NCBI GenBank assembly: GCA_937927195.1
Contig: CALBCY010000085.1
Span: forward strand, 1 to 40,731
From: an uncultured Chitinophagales bacterium
Lineage (GTDB): Bacteria; Bacteroidota; Bacteroidia; Chitinophagales; UBA2359
Length of the DNA: 40,731 nucleotides
Direction of reading: 5' to 3'
The notes under the pieces were generated by a model that searched no databases, had not been told where the DNA came from, and saw only the letters and a program-made list of their open reading frames with translations. Position 1 is the stretch's first letter. Each line of letters opens with the position of its first letter. The translations under genes and the position numbers were made by a program. Shown one piece after another: positions 38,101-40,088 of this stretch.

Positions 38101-39779
38101 TTGAGGGAACAGCAGATTGTGCCAGCGGATGTATTTTATCTGCTATTCCAGATGTAACTTGTATCAACGGGCAAAGTTATTTCATCAATCTTTCTGTTAA
38201 CTCAGAAACTACTTTCACAATAGAGGATGGGGTGAATGCTCCTACGACAGGAAATGAAAGTGGAGTGATATTATTGGGACCTTATTTTGATCCTAACTTT
38301 AATATTGTTGTTAGTGCAGATGACAATCCTGATTGTTTTGTTGAAATAATTGATTCTACCGATTGTGTAACCGATCCTATTCCTTGTATTCCATTCACAG
38401 TTACGGACAGTCTTGAATGTGATGAAATTTTGGGTGGATTCGTAAGCCTAATGATTCAAGGTTCTGGTACCTACACAATTGATGATGGTTTGGGAACTGA
38501 GGTCTCAGGATTAACAGCTGGTTCCTATGTATTTGGTCCAATTCCAAATATCGAATACAATTTCACTGTAACAGACGAATCCAATTCGAATTGCTTTGAG
38601 GTAGCTACTGGAATTTCTGAATGTCTCGATTGTAGTTCTCTGTTGTCTAATTTTGAAATTGATCAAGTATATGTCAACTTCGGAGATTCCTTGACGATGT
38701 CTGCTGATTTCGGTGTGCTCGATGAAGGATATGAATCTGGGTTTGTAATGTATACAGACAGATCAGATCCAGCAGGAAGTGTAATAGATTTCAGCCCTAC
38801 AGGAATGTTTGAAAATGATGGTTCGTTCCCAACAAATACTGATATATACATCTCAGCTGCAATTTTACAAGTACCATTTGGATCAAACTTTGACGGGCCA
38901 TGTACTGTTATTTCAGATCCATTTGCACCAAACGCTACATCTGTCTTCTTCTTGGAGCCAATAACCATGGAATATGAACCTGTTTGTAATGATAGCTCCA
39001 ATACAATCTCTTTGACAGTAACTGTAGGAGGTGGATTACCTGAATTGATTGGTGGAGAATATTACATCACAGGAACCTTGGACACAACTTATGCATATGA
39101 TCAGGCTTTCTTGAATATCGGGACATTTGATCAAGATGTGTTTATAGAAATCCAAGCAACAGATGACAATGGAGGAACGTCCTTCTTATTGGCTGGATCA
39201 GGAAGCACAATCTGTGCAACACCAAATCCAGTTACTTTAGTCGAATTTGACGGCAAGGTTCAAGCAGATGGCAATTTATTGTACTGGACGACAGCTTCGG
39301 AGTATAGATCTGCTGCTTTTATAGTTGAGCGTTCTTTGGATGCTGTTAACTTTGAACCAATTGGTAGCAAGGAAGCAGCTGGAAACAGCAACCAGGCCCT
39401 CAATTATGAACTATTGGATGAAGATGCTCCACTTGGACTTGCTTATTACAGATTGCTTGAAAGAGACTTGGACGGAGACGTGAAAGTGGTTTCAAGAGTT
39501 GTTGTATTAAACAGAAAATCCAACGATTACTCTGTTATAGGGGCTTATCCTAATCCGACTTCAGGAACTGTTGTTTTGGAATTCAATTCCAATGTACAGA
39601 AAGACCTGAAAATTGAATTGTATGATGTGACAGGAAGATTACTTCAGATTACTGATTTTGACATGCTAGAAGGCATCAACAAACTCTCAATGGATCTTAG
39701 AGCATTTGCTACCGGAACTTACTATTTCAAAGTTATCGGAGCAGATGAATTAGAAACGATCAGAGTAGTGAAGGAGTAA
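11166..39779 (+). CDS. Giant T9SS-exported repeat protein (9,537 aa; putative adhesin/filament)
   Basis: A single intact 28.6-kb frame encoding a protein of about 1 MDa. Order of parts: signal peptide (hydrophobic MRTVLFGLLLFFFCSVGLSA, cleavage near residue 33); about seven DUF11-like domains (28-1029); SprB-like and A/B alternating repeats (1030-1939); about 82 tandem modules of 80-105 residues with four cysteines each (1940-9155); unique beta-rich domains (9156-9460); and a T9SS type A sorting domain with PNP at 9462. Export through the Sec and T9SS machineries to the cell surface or medium follows from both ends. It is extremely acidic over long stretches and contains roughly 330 cysteines in the array. 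The domain mix matches giant Bacteroidota surface proteins, but I do not recognise the module as a named family. ATG 11166 is kept; ATG 11205 gives a more compact signal peptide. A terminator follows directly, so it is probably monocistronic. An adhesive or filament role is inference. Confidence 0.9.
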   Translation: MNKLLNYHLTICTMRTVLFGLLLFFFCSVGLSAQIFSFQKTSDVPLEGSIGEATPGHPITYTISFTANNLDDIVVTDNLPPELEFIPGSLMVTGIAGCNNSTPTGVGGAITISCPAGSPVTGPVSISYQAEITDIGNPTQGLNQIVSNSASISGTANGNNYNASSSFNIQAEVFSIQKSFDDSNGSTPGDVITYTVNFQISDYADFAEIDIADVLKDGINFLNVQSFTISPATGTAPTPTITANANGSTTVNWDLFAAYGANIAGSTGTIVYTAEVDQFYSATGAPILAGDFLSNGITGSYLLTQGGASSDLNSVAFVVPRIEIEKYELSTGPYEPGDFVTFQLELAIPSGDANAVILSDIFPNNVFDLSTMDLTFGGASINFAANSDFQSVTPTVSLSSNTLSLDFGDLTSTAVDTQFVIVDIIAQIDPNVTIVGTQNNLFRSSFQNSSGFTFISNTGEQFSVGEPELTIVKEALDLIGDAGDTISYLITVKNIGNSIANNVVISDVPGADLQSCEIVEVLSGNGFAFPYTGDFTAGISLIAPLQPTGAANNANTVTVEVECVLSQMVEAGDSASNVANVTWGQTGDATSEPAYVDIYNPTFEKTLNNSSLSSTQGNEVAAGETVQYQIEISIPEGTSSATMFSDLLPPGMSFVSVDAITPSANLMSSLGTFPMPGDEMVTGSSISIDFGNITNTDLDNTQTETIVILYSVLVENDPFNTSGTILTNDASWSWSDQVLEDSETVTIIEPELSVEKTLSGPVSDLVTVTISVTNTGANNISAYDILAQDVLDPLAFDLTSATALNIPTGFTFVNNAGTIEIASDPTSSEPANSVESGETIDFTFTVAVNEDQRYCLNTVSNTVLLDAATAPNGAGLPLTQLSDFDDLDLPMMDVLKEVSTPTNGSFYAAGETITYTITINNTGTTAIAGIDFQDQIPMGLTYVNGSATINGGSAGSISGGIVSVPLASLAAGGSAIITFDATLDPFTDPITISNQGSTFSDAYTTGVLTDDPNTNPADPKDDDPTDFTLCLPPSMTITSPNSCSELGPVCNNCTVFTIADLDGEGDLDITINDPGTYQITLQQWNGSAYTNPTDLGTSGSASITDLNPGIYQVNGINLENGCTNSECIIIHELNHDMQVEITSETCGTTNDLEISAAGSLPDEIDYTCTNGSSGTIGNSIVSYSWEASDPNITVASPNSPTTVITFPAGSTAQTVIILTVLDSNGCEESAVFGINPPGIVTISQNETSCVYNQTPEIAITGGTPDWEFYLYNQGDPFQANGVGSLASVTGTQTNTNSIGTISYNVPGTYTVYGEDPTGCLTDGLDVNIYAPFNITIPEIDPCTFNTLELGPNITGGLDPSIFGSSGYTVELQGTAFSFTTTGNAITQSFTGVPGGVYTLLITDEDDCFESYEVEVYDPIAVTSNFASCVYGILDLEISGGQPGNTNYSYTAYQVFGNGFLLGNADPDGTFTDAGLANGVYEIIVAYEHLNSNGNPTGVSCSDTTEVVVAGPINLEIIETACASSSIDMGSITGGLDPNDFGSTGYTLTLLETSEVINVIGNSVNDSYDNLAEGTYNILAEDEDGCTETFTVEVYDPIQIQDLSVTCNYGTFDIQVIGGQPDHPAYTMSNYSVSSDLDGALGNLATDGSFSPNTTLSTGSHTITVAYNFIDSDGNVSSTVCSETIQIDIIEEIVLGVEDEACNFGSIDLTTVTGGNAGDFTITLNNNGTLEVLTSTGNSINDSYENLTEGTYTITVEDSEGCTQEFDVEVYNEITVNNEVDICDYGQINLTITGGQPDHPNYSMTSYQVSSSLDGTLGNLNADGTFTFSGLTGGMHSIFVIYNHIDANGITSDDLCIGELEIETVEPIQIDSEYECYAGIVVTGGFGTLTYDLYTADGNTLLASNTTGIFPNTNGSFFLTVTDENNCSESSLITCISEINCDEVEYGIFTNCESQQEFNIFFELEAGEGSFTVSLDNGDVYTNILATDELSFGPYSTADPIILTIVSDLDSTCVFTESVTRDCFLCDVVVEQTTNCIDLENYELEIEITGTAVYTVSDGTTSFTGQTSGTLMFGPYASESNQTITVTDEARPEDCTIQVNVSEDCFTCDLVVNATEVCDDLTEFTVDVELAGTGTYTLDDGMGNVLTGQAAGTIPFGPYPNNTAYNIVATSEVESDCTDSVSGENDCFDCDLVVNPTFVCDGLSQFNVEIEFSGSGTYAVDDGVNPVQTGLTSQTLTIGPFDNEESFNIVITSEIDPTCTSPVMGQFDCFDCDLVATATPVCDGLSEFNIELEILGTGTYSVDDGTTVQTGIAAGMLNFGPYPNGTNYVYTITSEVEDDCLQVIDASFTCFDCNLVLGVETECLDLVSYQLDLVLTGDGTYTIDDGINTPLTGQSAGTIDMGIYTNGDSYALTVTSEVDPTCTDEITGLVDNCFTCDLTVATEAVCLEDLTAFNVDVTINGSGLFTVDDGVNPVQTAVPAGLITVGPFNSESNYSIVVTSEQEATCTEIINSSFDCFTCDLSLAGEDICDGLTEFSVDLTLTGSGTYSIDDGVNTVQTGITAGTFQAGPYPNNTNYSITVTSELETDCSQIYSGTNDCFDCDLASTFEVECDDSFEMYNILVTLVGSGTYTISDGVNPDLTGQTAGATAIPFGPYSNNEAYSIVITSELNSDCNQTIAGSEDCFTCDLVATPTNVCSDLTEYIVELEITGTGTYSVLDVFGNGPTGVSAGTTNLGPFNSGASYFYTITSEIDPTCSTTISDSEECFECNLSAGIEINCVDAASYEVVLTFTGDGIYLIDNDIDPQLGNQVAGTFTFGPYDNNTNYDIEITSQLEASCDFEIPFSNDCFTCDLSLSAVENCLDLETYEVEITLAGGGTFTVSDGVNPDQTGQTAGMITMGPYDNDEAYNITVTSELEETCTESFAGNNNCFECDLSLSTSTECIDLESFNVTLTITGDGTFTVDDGINPVQTGVAAGDVPFGPYQNDDSFSFIVTSEIEASCTETTTGTNDCYECDLSISPQITCIDGLSYNIDLVITGDGTFIVDDGSATPLTGQTAGTIPFGPFNNNDNYAFVVTSEIDPTCVQEISGTEDCFECDLAAAANTDCQGLTEYLVQLTISGTGTFTVDDGINPAQTGVTAGDYPFGPYPNESSYTITITSEENATCQQEVSGTEDCYECDLIVGSSPSCIDFNTYEVILDVSGSGTFIIDNGTTQLTGQVADSYTFGPFDNNDTYNYTVTSEIDGTCTEVSGGSEDCFDCNLVLSAIANCANENEYTVEVTINGDASYTLSDGVAAPTTAAVAGTTYIFGPYANNVPYTITAVSEIEADCEDEANGTLDCFTCDLAPSVETVCIDENGYNAIVSFTGTGNYTVDDGSGSPIAGATADSYTFGPYANEAVYLITITSETDPTCTQELTGTEDCFDCDLNIQEQNICDGLESYTVQLVITGTGSFSIDDGVNPIEVNQSAGLYFGGPYSNDEIYNIVVTSEVDPECIVEVSGTEDCFECDLSTSAITECNDLETYSVQLEITGSGTYAVNDGTNTTTGLTAGTYPFGPFGNETNYTLVITSEIDESCSETQTGTDDCFPCDLTLSPNAVCDGVVGYSIELVLGGSGTYTIDDGSPPVQTGVEAGTITFGPYENNEGYSYTVTSEIDPTCTETITGSEDCFECDLGLSTETVCSDDNSSFQIVLTVTGSASFTIDDGTTSTSGQAAGSYTFGPYLNNEIYTIDVTSDVNPDCNDAVTGTFDCFTCDLNANQIVECIDFESYSVTINISGSGTYFVSDGVNPDMTGVTAGSIPMGPYSSESSYSISVTSEIEPDCQQFFTGFEDCFEDCELSVSTTENCTEDNTEYEAILSISGLGTYTVVDGNGNILTGQTAGPVSLGTYSNETVYTYTVTSEIDPECFEVGEGTKDCFVCDLSLSAETTCEGLDNYFVELFITGSGTYSVEDGNGDVQTGITTGSLTFGPYLNNEFYDFTVTSETEEDCVETLSATEDCFDCDLTVLEIIEECNEDFTYSVTFAFEGSGTYTLSVPNQEDQTGLMAGTYTINEYSDFVYNFTLTSEVNPDCSEQVIGTFECVPVCDLVIGQELICQQGNASYSVMLNISGSNTYTIDDGSGMPITDAVTGDYTFGPYDNNEIFNITVSDNLLEDCIEIAEGTRDCFECDLSVTQNETCQGFDSYSVEIILTGTGDYELIDEEGNLSIIEAGIYTYGPYPNNYTYNYEITSLLNADCSETITGTEDCFDCDLALTAETECIGVIGIDGYSVILTLSGSGSYTVNTGSVIQNGVVAGTYTYGPFVNNEMYTVTATSETDPNCSDEISGLDDCPFACDLLLSTTTECNGIGSYTVIVEISGTGTFILDDGDEPESGLIAGFYTFGPYSNNQEYSFTATSELDPTCTDQISGSENCFDCDLDVDFSTNCLAFDQYEVIVNISGSDNYTIINGDVAQDVTPGNYTLGPFESGSGFDFTVQSQLEPDECTFEFAGSEDCYECNLAASGSEECNGLGTYNVVVTITGDGTFTIVENGVNSTQNVAAGNNTYGPYQNDVPYEIVVISEIDSTCTDTLAGVRNCFDCNLFASFETECLDQFSYNVLVSIEGDGTYFITDGNNNIVAEGLEAGVYPLGTFENETNFTYNVISEVQEGCSTELNGTADCFECDLGIEVTTECINIDGFTATVIVTGSGEFEIADGIGPVQIGFAGTYQFGPYENNQLVNITASSQEDETCIQTIAVSDNCFECDLNASFETECLGLNQYEVIVTVSGSGTFTINADNETLNNVEEGIYNFVGYENDEQFNILVTSDVDPSCDFPLTGSANCYDCEISLVQDVQCLNNLNSYQVVVDLIGLGDFEISDGNQTFNGSANSYTFGPYINNSAYTIIATSLIDPTCQETVSGEEDCFVCDLELVNTTDCINDETYNVFIALTGTGTYTLDDGINPPLTGQSAGNIVMGPYPNGDYSILVVSEIENTCGQTVVGTLDCFDPTCDVSANIAEITCLDEEQFNVILNLSGTGAFTITSATTSLTNQIAGQIEIGPFANGDFNIAIQSESNPDCGIEVIGTNDCEIIPPCDVFANVETQCLIPGETYQLVVDLTGSDSYTLDNGINPAVTGVTNGITVIGPLPVGPYTLTITGETVNTCEFEVTGTEPCITIEDPCDFIVNLSQDCNSQFNYDLTVDIIGNNTYDIFVNGSLEASGVEPGLTEIGAIATGSYVVDVIDLQNPECPQMVSGEFTCGTNDECEVIMEITYECLSSGAFNLIVDLEGPNSYSVDAGIGGFIDNVNLDGDSILLEFGPFTSNWSVYVLDLEFGDADPNGEYCFIEEVGSHECGGTGVCDVTLQLTPLCQSDNNVIYEVILGGTGTYSIDDGFNDPYNDLGAGTYEIGPVPQGPYNIEVMDMGNSACSQTYEGDFDCAPPICDLSFTYQPLCDPDNNFEFDVEITIEGSGVYTVTNGFGFTESDLIAGTYVIGPFFNGFLNLTVFDQNLGDCTESIFGTYDCSVTPCDLNVVYDIECVNDNTGYEISIDISGEGTFSVFTGFDFEFGLDEGEYTFGPYTDPDYNLNVSSELDFDCQENINGTFECGNTTECSISGISGQPICENDTDPDFDLELVVEGATVYNLFVNGTLFIENGTDPDVLIEDIPNGFYFIELIDANNPACTQVTQGDYSCTGEITCDLQTYTEVECLNDDEFLLTLEIEGSQQYFVNGSGVSEVFTEGVYELGPFPSGFFELSINSSLPGCTDIIWLGQDCSIGCDLEVSYDIMCREDGSGLFDIELTIEGTGGPYTIAEWNFQTGGPYEYEDVGPGTYLVEGPFEGAPVTDWDLIVFDQENFEPFGGGGCWKNLWGDFFCETIPACQLFASAEVLCNDNGSYMLDLDLVGNEGDTFDISVSGGFGQFGVPEGSYSFGPLTDDSYFVFINSNTLDCNQTITGNTMCIDTVQTPCSLNLSTQFECTEDETGFFVNFDLPEGGPYSIQTDFFEPPTTGIPAGPYSAGPIPNGFYNITVFDESNPGCDQALSGTFECAPTICDLNAEFTTECINDDEYDITFEITGTGTYDIFGDFGPIETGVGAGTYTFGPFTAGGGQSIFTIFSNNDFNCSQTLFIGQDCSGNCGPLSVAIDRYCEEGLLLLDITIEGPDTYNILDIFNGTTVESDVLAGTYTMGPLDFNNYGVTVENAEFPECNVTDFGVKDCDTTFCNLNVVPTIICDENNGTYTIELEVNGSGIYVIQSNTGGFFQDGLTEGTITIGPFSGDNYDFTIFEDDFNFNCFQNISGEVDCGGPDVLCNLFANAVDICGEEDGEYFVELDIQGDGTFSIALDFFGAPAYTNVSAGTIEVGPFTTTQYTIIITNELDASCDFQINASSECIQNTGCQLTVDTEVECVEGTVEYFLNVTLNGPGTYTVQIGFFGEEFYENVPGNSTTTTFGPFTGDDYNIFVTSEVNFDCFLGVQGTSDCSFDPGGNCNLNAFVFDFDCLDDDEFVLFIQMDGDGNQTYTIEADGLEPLTGVNPFDFVEYGPFTVGGFDFTITSEQNPDCVRQFAGPFNCPPDDCTYLVTAEPQCASFDQYSVAVTIQSFLFDATFSISDGDTTYTGVNPFNPISIGLYDNGESYELEITNEIDEDCVPVFLSGTGDCTPQLCNLFTSVIPECLDEDTFILNINLNGTGTYTISDAVGGSETGFLLEVETDAFFAFESEIFIFDELGNTVFEILEGEWQSNGSFSAEIPSLNSALEYTLVITDSFGDGAVDFYSVSDLATGAVINSGTWTDFGAGELLEVDLGSPVQAGDPGLVYTGQTAGDIEFGPLEGDSYEIFIQDENDPSCYQIISGNSTCGTDVGGGCGDFNANINVVCHALYDFFVVVTIEGAGTYEIDDFYSSPTTGVIAGEYVLGPYPEVYNNIIEGDFFVTVTSEQNGNCFREFGGEAECTEFDVCDVNASYSTECFDDGTYNLILDITGSAAYNIYDGTVDPDFGSFLLEFNTGNQGGQISWELVNDNTGEVEYQSPGFYLDNFEVYQVFDDLDLNDTYTFEMADAQGNGWDANGPITISCPSDGSIVEQFNFDFGSTDSEALGSPCDQLLQLASDVYPATGTATAVVGPYSDSTYIVTIQHVFDPECFQEIIGTETCVDGVDPTVCNLTVQSEIACINEDFFQVEIVITGTGTYTVDDGFNPPLINQLAGESIVTGLIPEGPYTITIVKSTDPTCFETIEGSNFCVDDPLCDLDIMVETECIGTDSYNLILTIEGSNEYSIEYNEELMTNVIAGSFTLGPIPNGPYILTVTDLLADNCVQAEGANEDCSPQPCTLNAESEFICIDETSFEIVLDISGPNTYTIIDGVNDSILNVAAGEITIGPFEEGAYSIQIIDEVFPDCSSSLEGFQDCPTIDNCDLNISQNIECIDEGNYTVTIQISGSNTYTINDGILVTAGQPAGEYVLGPFPNGAFEITVTDETQEDCEDVLIGVRTCGPDEECDATFTAVPTCVEGTETFVVDVNIIGTGTFSITSELGVEDGLMEGDYTIGPFDSNYAIEVSSEIFDDCDQNFIGGFNCIIDDTTDVGTPCEFEAAIETNCISDMEFELIVTVEGSGTYTGVLGMFVDFDFIPVDFISIENGVNTFGPYENDQYAIVIVPEGEDPIDPESGCSFIQAFQADCSGDCELSISGDFECLAGNVLQVTVTIEGEGVYTMLTLDEEGDPATFQEGLTAGDHVVTFNNPFGEFAYNVIVFDEANPITDPDDFPWEEGCWQLLTGTYVCEGDPIECDLLAEVSVNCNADGGIDLILELEGAGIFDAYIGNFVDGEFNPIFVEQVSDGVNILSVEESGTYAVIIVPTGEDPEDPASGCSFIQAFQASCDCDLNLTADFDCNGTDLNITVDVDGPNTYTIIRLDEEGDIETLGTGISAGEFEVSYSNPSGDYVYDIVVYDETNPIDPEADFPWEVGCWQYLTGIFTCDDGGSGPCELGGEAFVNCTPDGGEVGANITGEGSYDIYFGFFDDGNFEVIEIVTGGPGEYNFGPQVDGNYAILATLEGEDLDNTDCIFAQVVPVNCDNPDECDLTIAAVTNCVSEEEYILEITIEGTGTYTIVSSDFTDNFILEEGATAGTYTFEGPLVDEYNITYNIVVWDENNPPSSTDQDDFPWDDGCWQSVIGGPDCSDVNPVCDLNASVATQCLGTDSYQVILTVEGTGLYGVVGTFELDNIGQGEYVLGTLDNNVDYSIEIFDVNIDNCFQVFEDSEDCSNGLPCDVNLNIVEECGPDAESIILTLSLTGSSVYTISDGMGNELTGQTEGTISFGPIPDGDYIITVTDEFNEDCFLIQDGRLSCTTPVCDLAIIPVRECLEDGTYIITVEITGSGTYTVFDGFDSIEGLENTTVELGPFTNDFYSITVSDESNPNCFQTYAGIEDCSGECFIQASAAAICTTNDDFIIELSLDGPNTYTIIYGDIDPLVGVESGIETLGPFPEGNYNITILDETNPNCFQTISGNKVCEDILVCDLELDASPTCLEEDPDNFYVEVEISGTSIYTLEDGVNEPLTGLTAQTINLGPYPNGSVEIIVTDEAFPACFQSYIGNQDCGSDIPCNLETEPTIICTSINEFIINMVFSGTGTYTISDGVNEPLTGLTSGEIELGPYPEGAYEIVITSEVINNCVQTISGIQDCPDEPECDLDFDVFTSCIGTQFIAAVDLSGTGTFTIIDGVNPPMTGVSAGLINLGPYNSGLYNISISSELVDGCFLSKSGNQECFDDGCDLSLNNFNTACVNDFEFIAEFSIEGPGTFTFDDGVNEPVTGLTEGLYTSDPIPAGIYSIVVTSEQDLECNRIISGFKICPDDQELCTLEVEAAEECDGIDQYYVNVLVTGLVSEPYTVDDGINAPVTGIESGDLVQMGPYPNTAYSIVVTSESAENCFQSVSGIRDCSSEPVCDLAIEDDGVDCLDTGAFLLTLNIAGTSTYTITNNLEDTDPITGVLAGELILESSNLATAYSYTVLDESNDNCSLTIEGTADCASGCILSAIPDVTCINGQSYFINLSVNSETTFTIEDGVNAPTTGNESGVILLGPYFDPNFNIVVSADDNPDCFVEIIDSTDCVTDPIPCIPFTVTDSLECDEILGGFVSLMIQGSGTYTIDDGLGTEVSGLTAGSYVFGPIPNIEYNFTVTDESNSNCFEVATGISECLDCSSLLSNFEIDQVYVNFGDSLTMSADFGVLDEGYESGFVMYTDRSDPAGSVIDFSPTGMFENDGSFPTNTDIYISAAILQVPFGSNFDGPCTVISDPFAPNATSVFFLEPITMEYEPVCNDSSNTISLTVTVGGGLPELIGGEYYITGTLDTTYAYDQAFLNIGTFDQDVFIEIQATDDNGGTSFLLAGSGSTICATPNPVTLVEFDGKVQADGNLLYWTTASEYRSAAFIVERSLDAVNFEPIGSKEAAGNSNQALNYELLDEDAPLGLAYYRLLERDLDGDVKVVSRVVVLNRKSNDYSVIGAYPNPTSGTVVLEFNSNVQKDLKIELYDVTGRLLQITDFDMLEGINKLSMDLRAFATGTYYFKVIGADELETIRVVKE
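11247..14252 (+). other. DUF11-like domain block of the giant protein
   Basis: Residues 28-1029 hold about seven immunoglobulin-like domains. Each opens with a hydrophobic-K motif (FSFQKTSD, FSIQKSFD, IEIEKYEL, LTIVKEAL, FEKTLNN, LSVEKTLSG, DVLKEVST), followed by G.. .TYTI...N.G and DxLP.G(L/M) patterns typical of DUF11/conserved-repeat domains. These normally form stalks on surface proteins. Confidence 0.75.
14253..16982 (+). other. SprB-like block with alternating A/B repeats
   Basis: Residues 1030-1939. After two or three SprB/PKD-like units, two module types alternate. A starts at 15165, 15702 and 16242 (C..........ITGGLDP, Y.L.I.DEDGC...YEVEVYDPI). B starts at 15423, 15957 and 16485 (C.YG...L.I.GGQP.....Y....Y.V). 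The A+B period is 537-540 bp, repeated three times, and a truncated A-like unit (16767-16982) closes the block. Confidence 0.75.
31062..31661 (+). other. Module 56 with an embedded domain
   Basis: This module is 200 residues instead of 80-95. Roughly 31185-31505 interrupts it between the TYTISD and TGQTAG landmarks. The insert begins FLLEVETD and contains TDSFGDGAVDFYSV, a pattern seen in small beta-sandwich domains of secreted Bacteroidota proteins. The host module resumes normally after it. Confidence 0.7.
31938..32543 (+). other. Module 58 with a related embedded domain
   Basis: This module is 202 residues. The insert, about 32064-32395, starts FLLEFNTG and contains ADAQGNGWDANGP. It sits at the same place in the module fold as the insert in module 56 and is alignable with it by start, spacing and the (F/N)G(D/N)G motif, with one unrelated module between them. 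Confidence 0.65.
33813..35600 (+). repeat. Three copies of a two-module super-repeat (modules 64-69)
   Basis: Modules 64, 66 and 68 share a form ending YA(V/I)(I/L)...EGED...C.(F)(I/A)Q. Modules 65, 67 and 69 share a form with Y.(V/I)(V)..DE.NP and DFPW..GCWQ. The pairs start at 33813, 34410 and 35001 with lengths 597, 591 and 600 bp, showing duplication of a two-module block. Confidence 0.85.
38631..39776 (+). other. C-terminal region and T9SS type A sorting domain of the giant protein
   Basis: Residues 9156-9537. A non-repeated beta-rich part leads into a domain starting VTLVEFDGKVQADGNLLYW, the FN3-like segment that often precedes T9SS tails. The sorting domain follows from about 9460: PNPTSGTVVLEF, IELYDVTGRLL, ATGTYYFKV and a basic end RVVKE. 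Family knowledge says such a tail directs T9SS export and then cleavage or attachment. Confidence 0.88.
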
Positions 39780-39801
39780 TTTGTATAATAGAATAGATAT
39801 T

Positions 39802-39855
39802 AGCAGAATACTTGTAAGGTTTTTGACCATTCTTACAAGTATTCTGCTTTTTTTT
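39802..39855 (+). terminator. Strong intrinsic terminator after the giant gene
   Basis: AGCAGAATACTTGTAAG (39802-39818) pairs perfectly with 39832-39848: a 17-bp stem and 13-base loop, followed by eight T. It lies 22 bp past the stop codon and separates the giant gene from the gene at 40089. Confidence 0.95.
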
Positions 39856-39971
39856 AAATACCAGACAGCAACATTTGTTATAAATGGCGTCATGTATGTG
39901 TAAGCATATCATTGAAACAGCTTTGCAAGGGCTTTTAAATCAAACTTTTACAAACTTTTTCTAATTTTAAA

Positions 39972-39979
39972 TAAATTTG
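39972..39979 (+). promoter_or_regulatory. Putative -7 promoter box (TAAATTTG) of the 40089 gene
   Basis: Exact TAnnTTTG match, about 109 bp before ATG 40089, predicting a leader of about 100 bases. A -33 TTTG is not evident at the usual spacing. Confidence 0.45.
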
Positions 39980-40042
39980 TGCCCTGTTTTATTCAATTGG
40001 CAGGTTATTTCTGGTTTACAAGGACAAAGAGAATAAAATTTC

Positions 40043-40057
40043 ATTGTTGACAACAAT
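40043..40057. promoter_or_regulatory. Operator-like palindrome ATTGTTG-A-CAACAAT
   Basis: A perfect 7-bp inverted repeat around one base, 31 bp before ATG 40089 and downstream of the predicted transcription start. It could be a repressor site or leader hairpin; nothing identifies the regulator. Confidence 0.35.
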
Positions 40058-40088
40058 ACTTTACCAAGCTTAATAGAATTATTTTAAT

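Larger units (their letters stand above)
16983..38630 (+). repeat. Array of about 82 four-cysteine protein modules
   Basis: A degenerate first unit (16983) is followed by 81 units that I could delimit from 17238 to 38630. Consensus landmarks in order: CDL, about six residues, C, a strand, G(T/S)GTYT(V/I)DDG, TG..AG, FGPY.N, Y.I.VTSE.D..C, and DCF. Units 1-36 (17238-26111) average 82 residues; units 37-81 (26112-38630) average 93. Cysteine spacing is conserved across almost all units, implying disulfide-stabilised beta domains. The unit count was made by eye from the translation. Confidence 0.9.
39780..40088. other. Intergenic region, 309 bp
   Basis: It holds the terminator, a tandem CAAACTTTT pair (39941-39949 and 39951-39959), a promoter box and a palindrome. 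No gene seen. Confidence 0.7.

Noticed and set aside
17238-38630. Recent DNA-level tandem duplication or assembly artefact in the giant gene
   Set aside because: Neighbouring modules differ at many positions and in length while keeping frame and cysteines over 21 kb. This fits an old selected array rather than a collapse or expansion error, though long reads would settle it.
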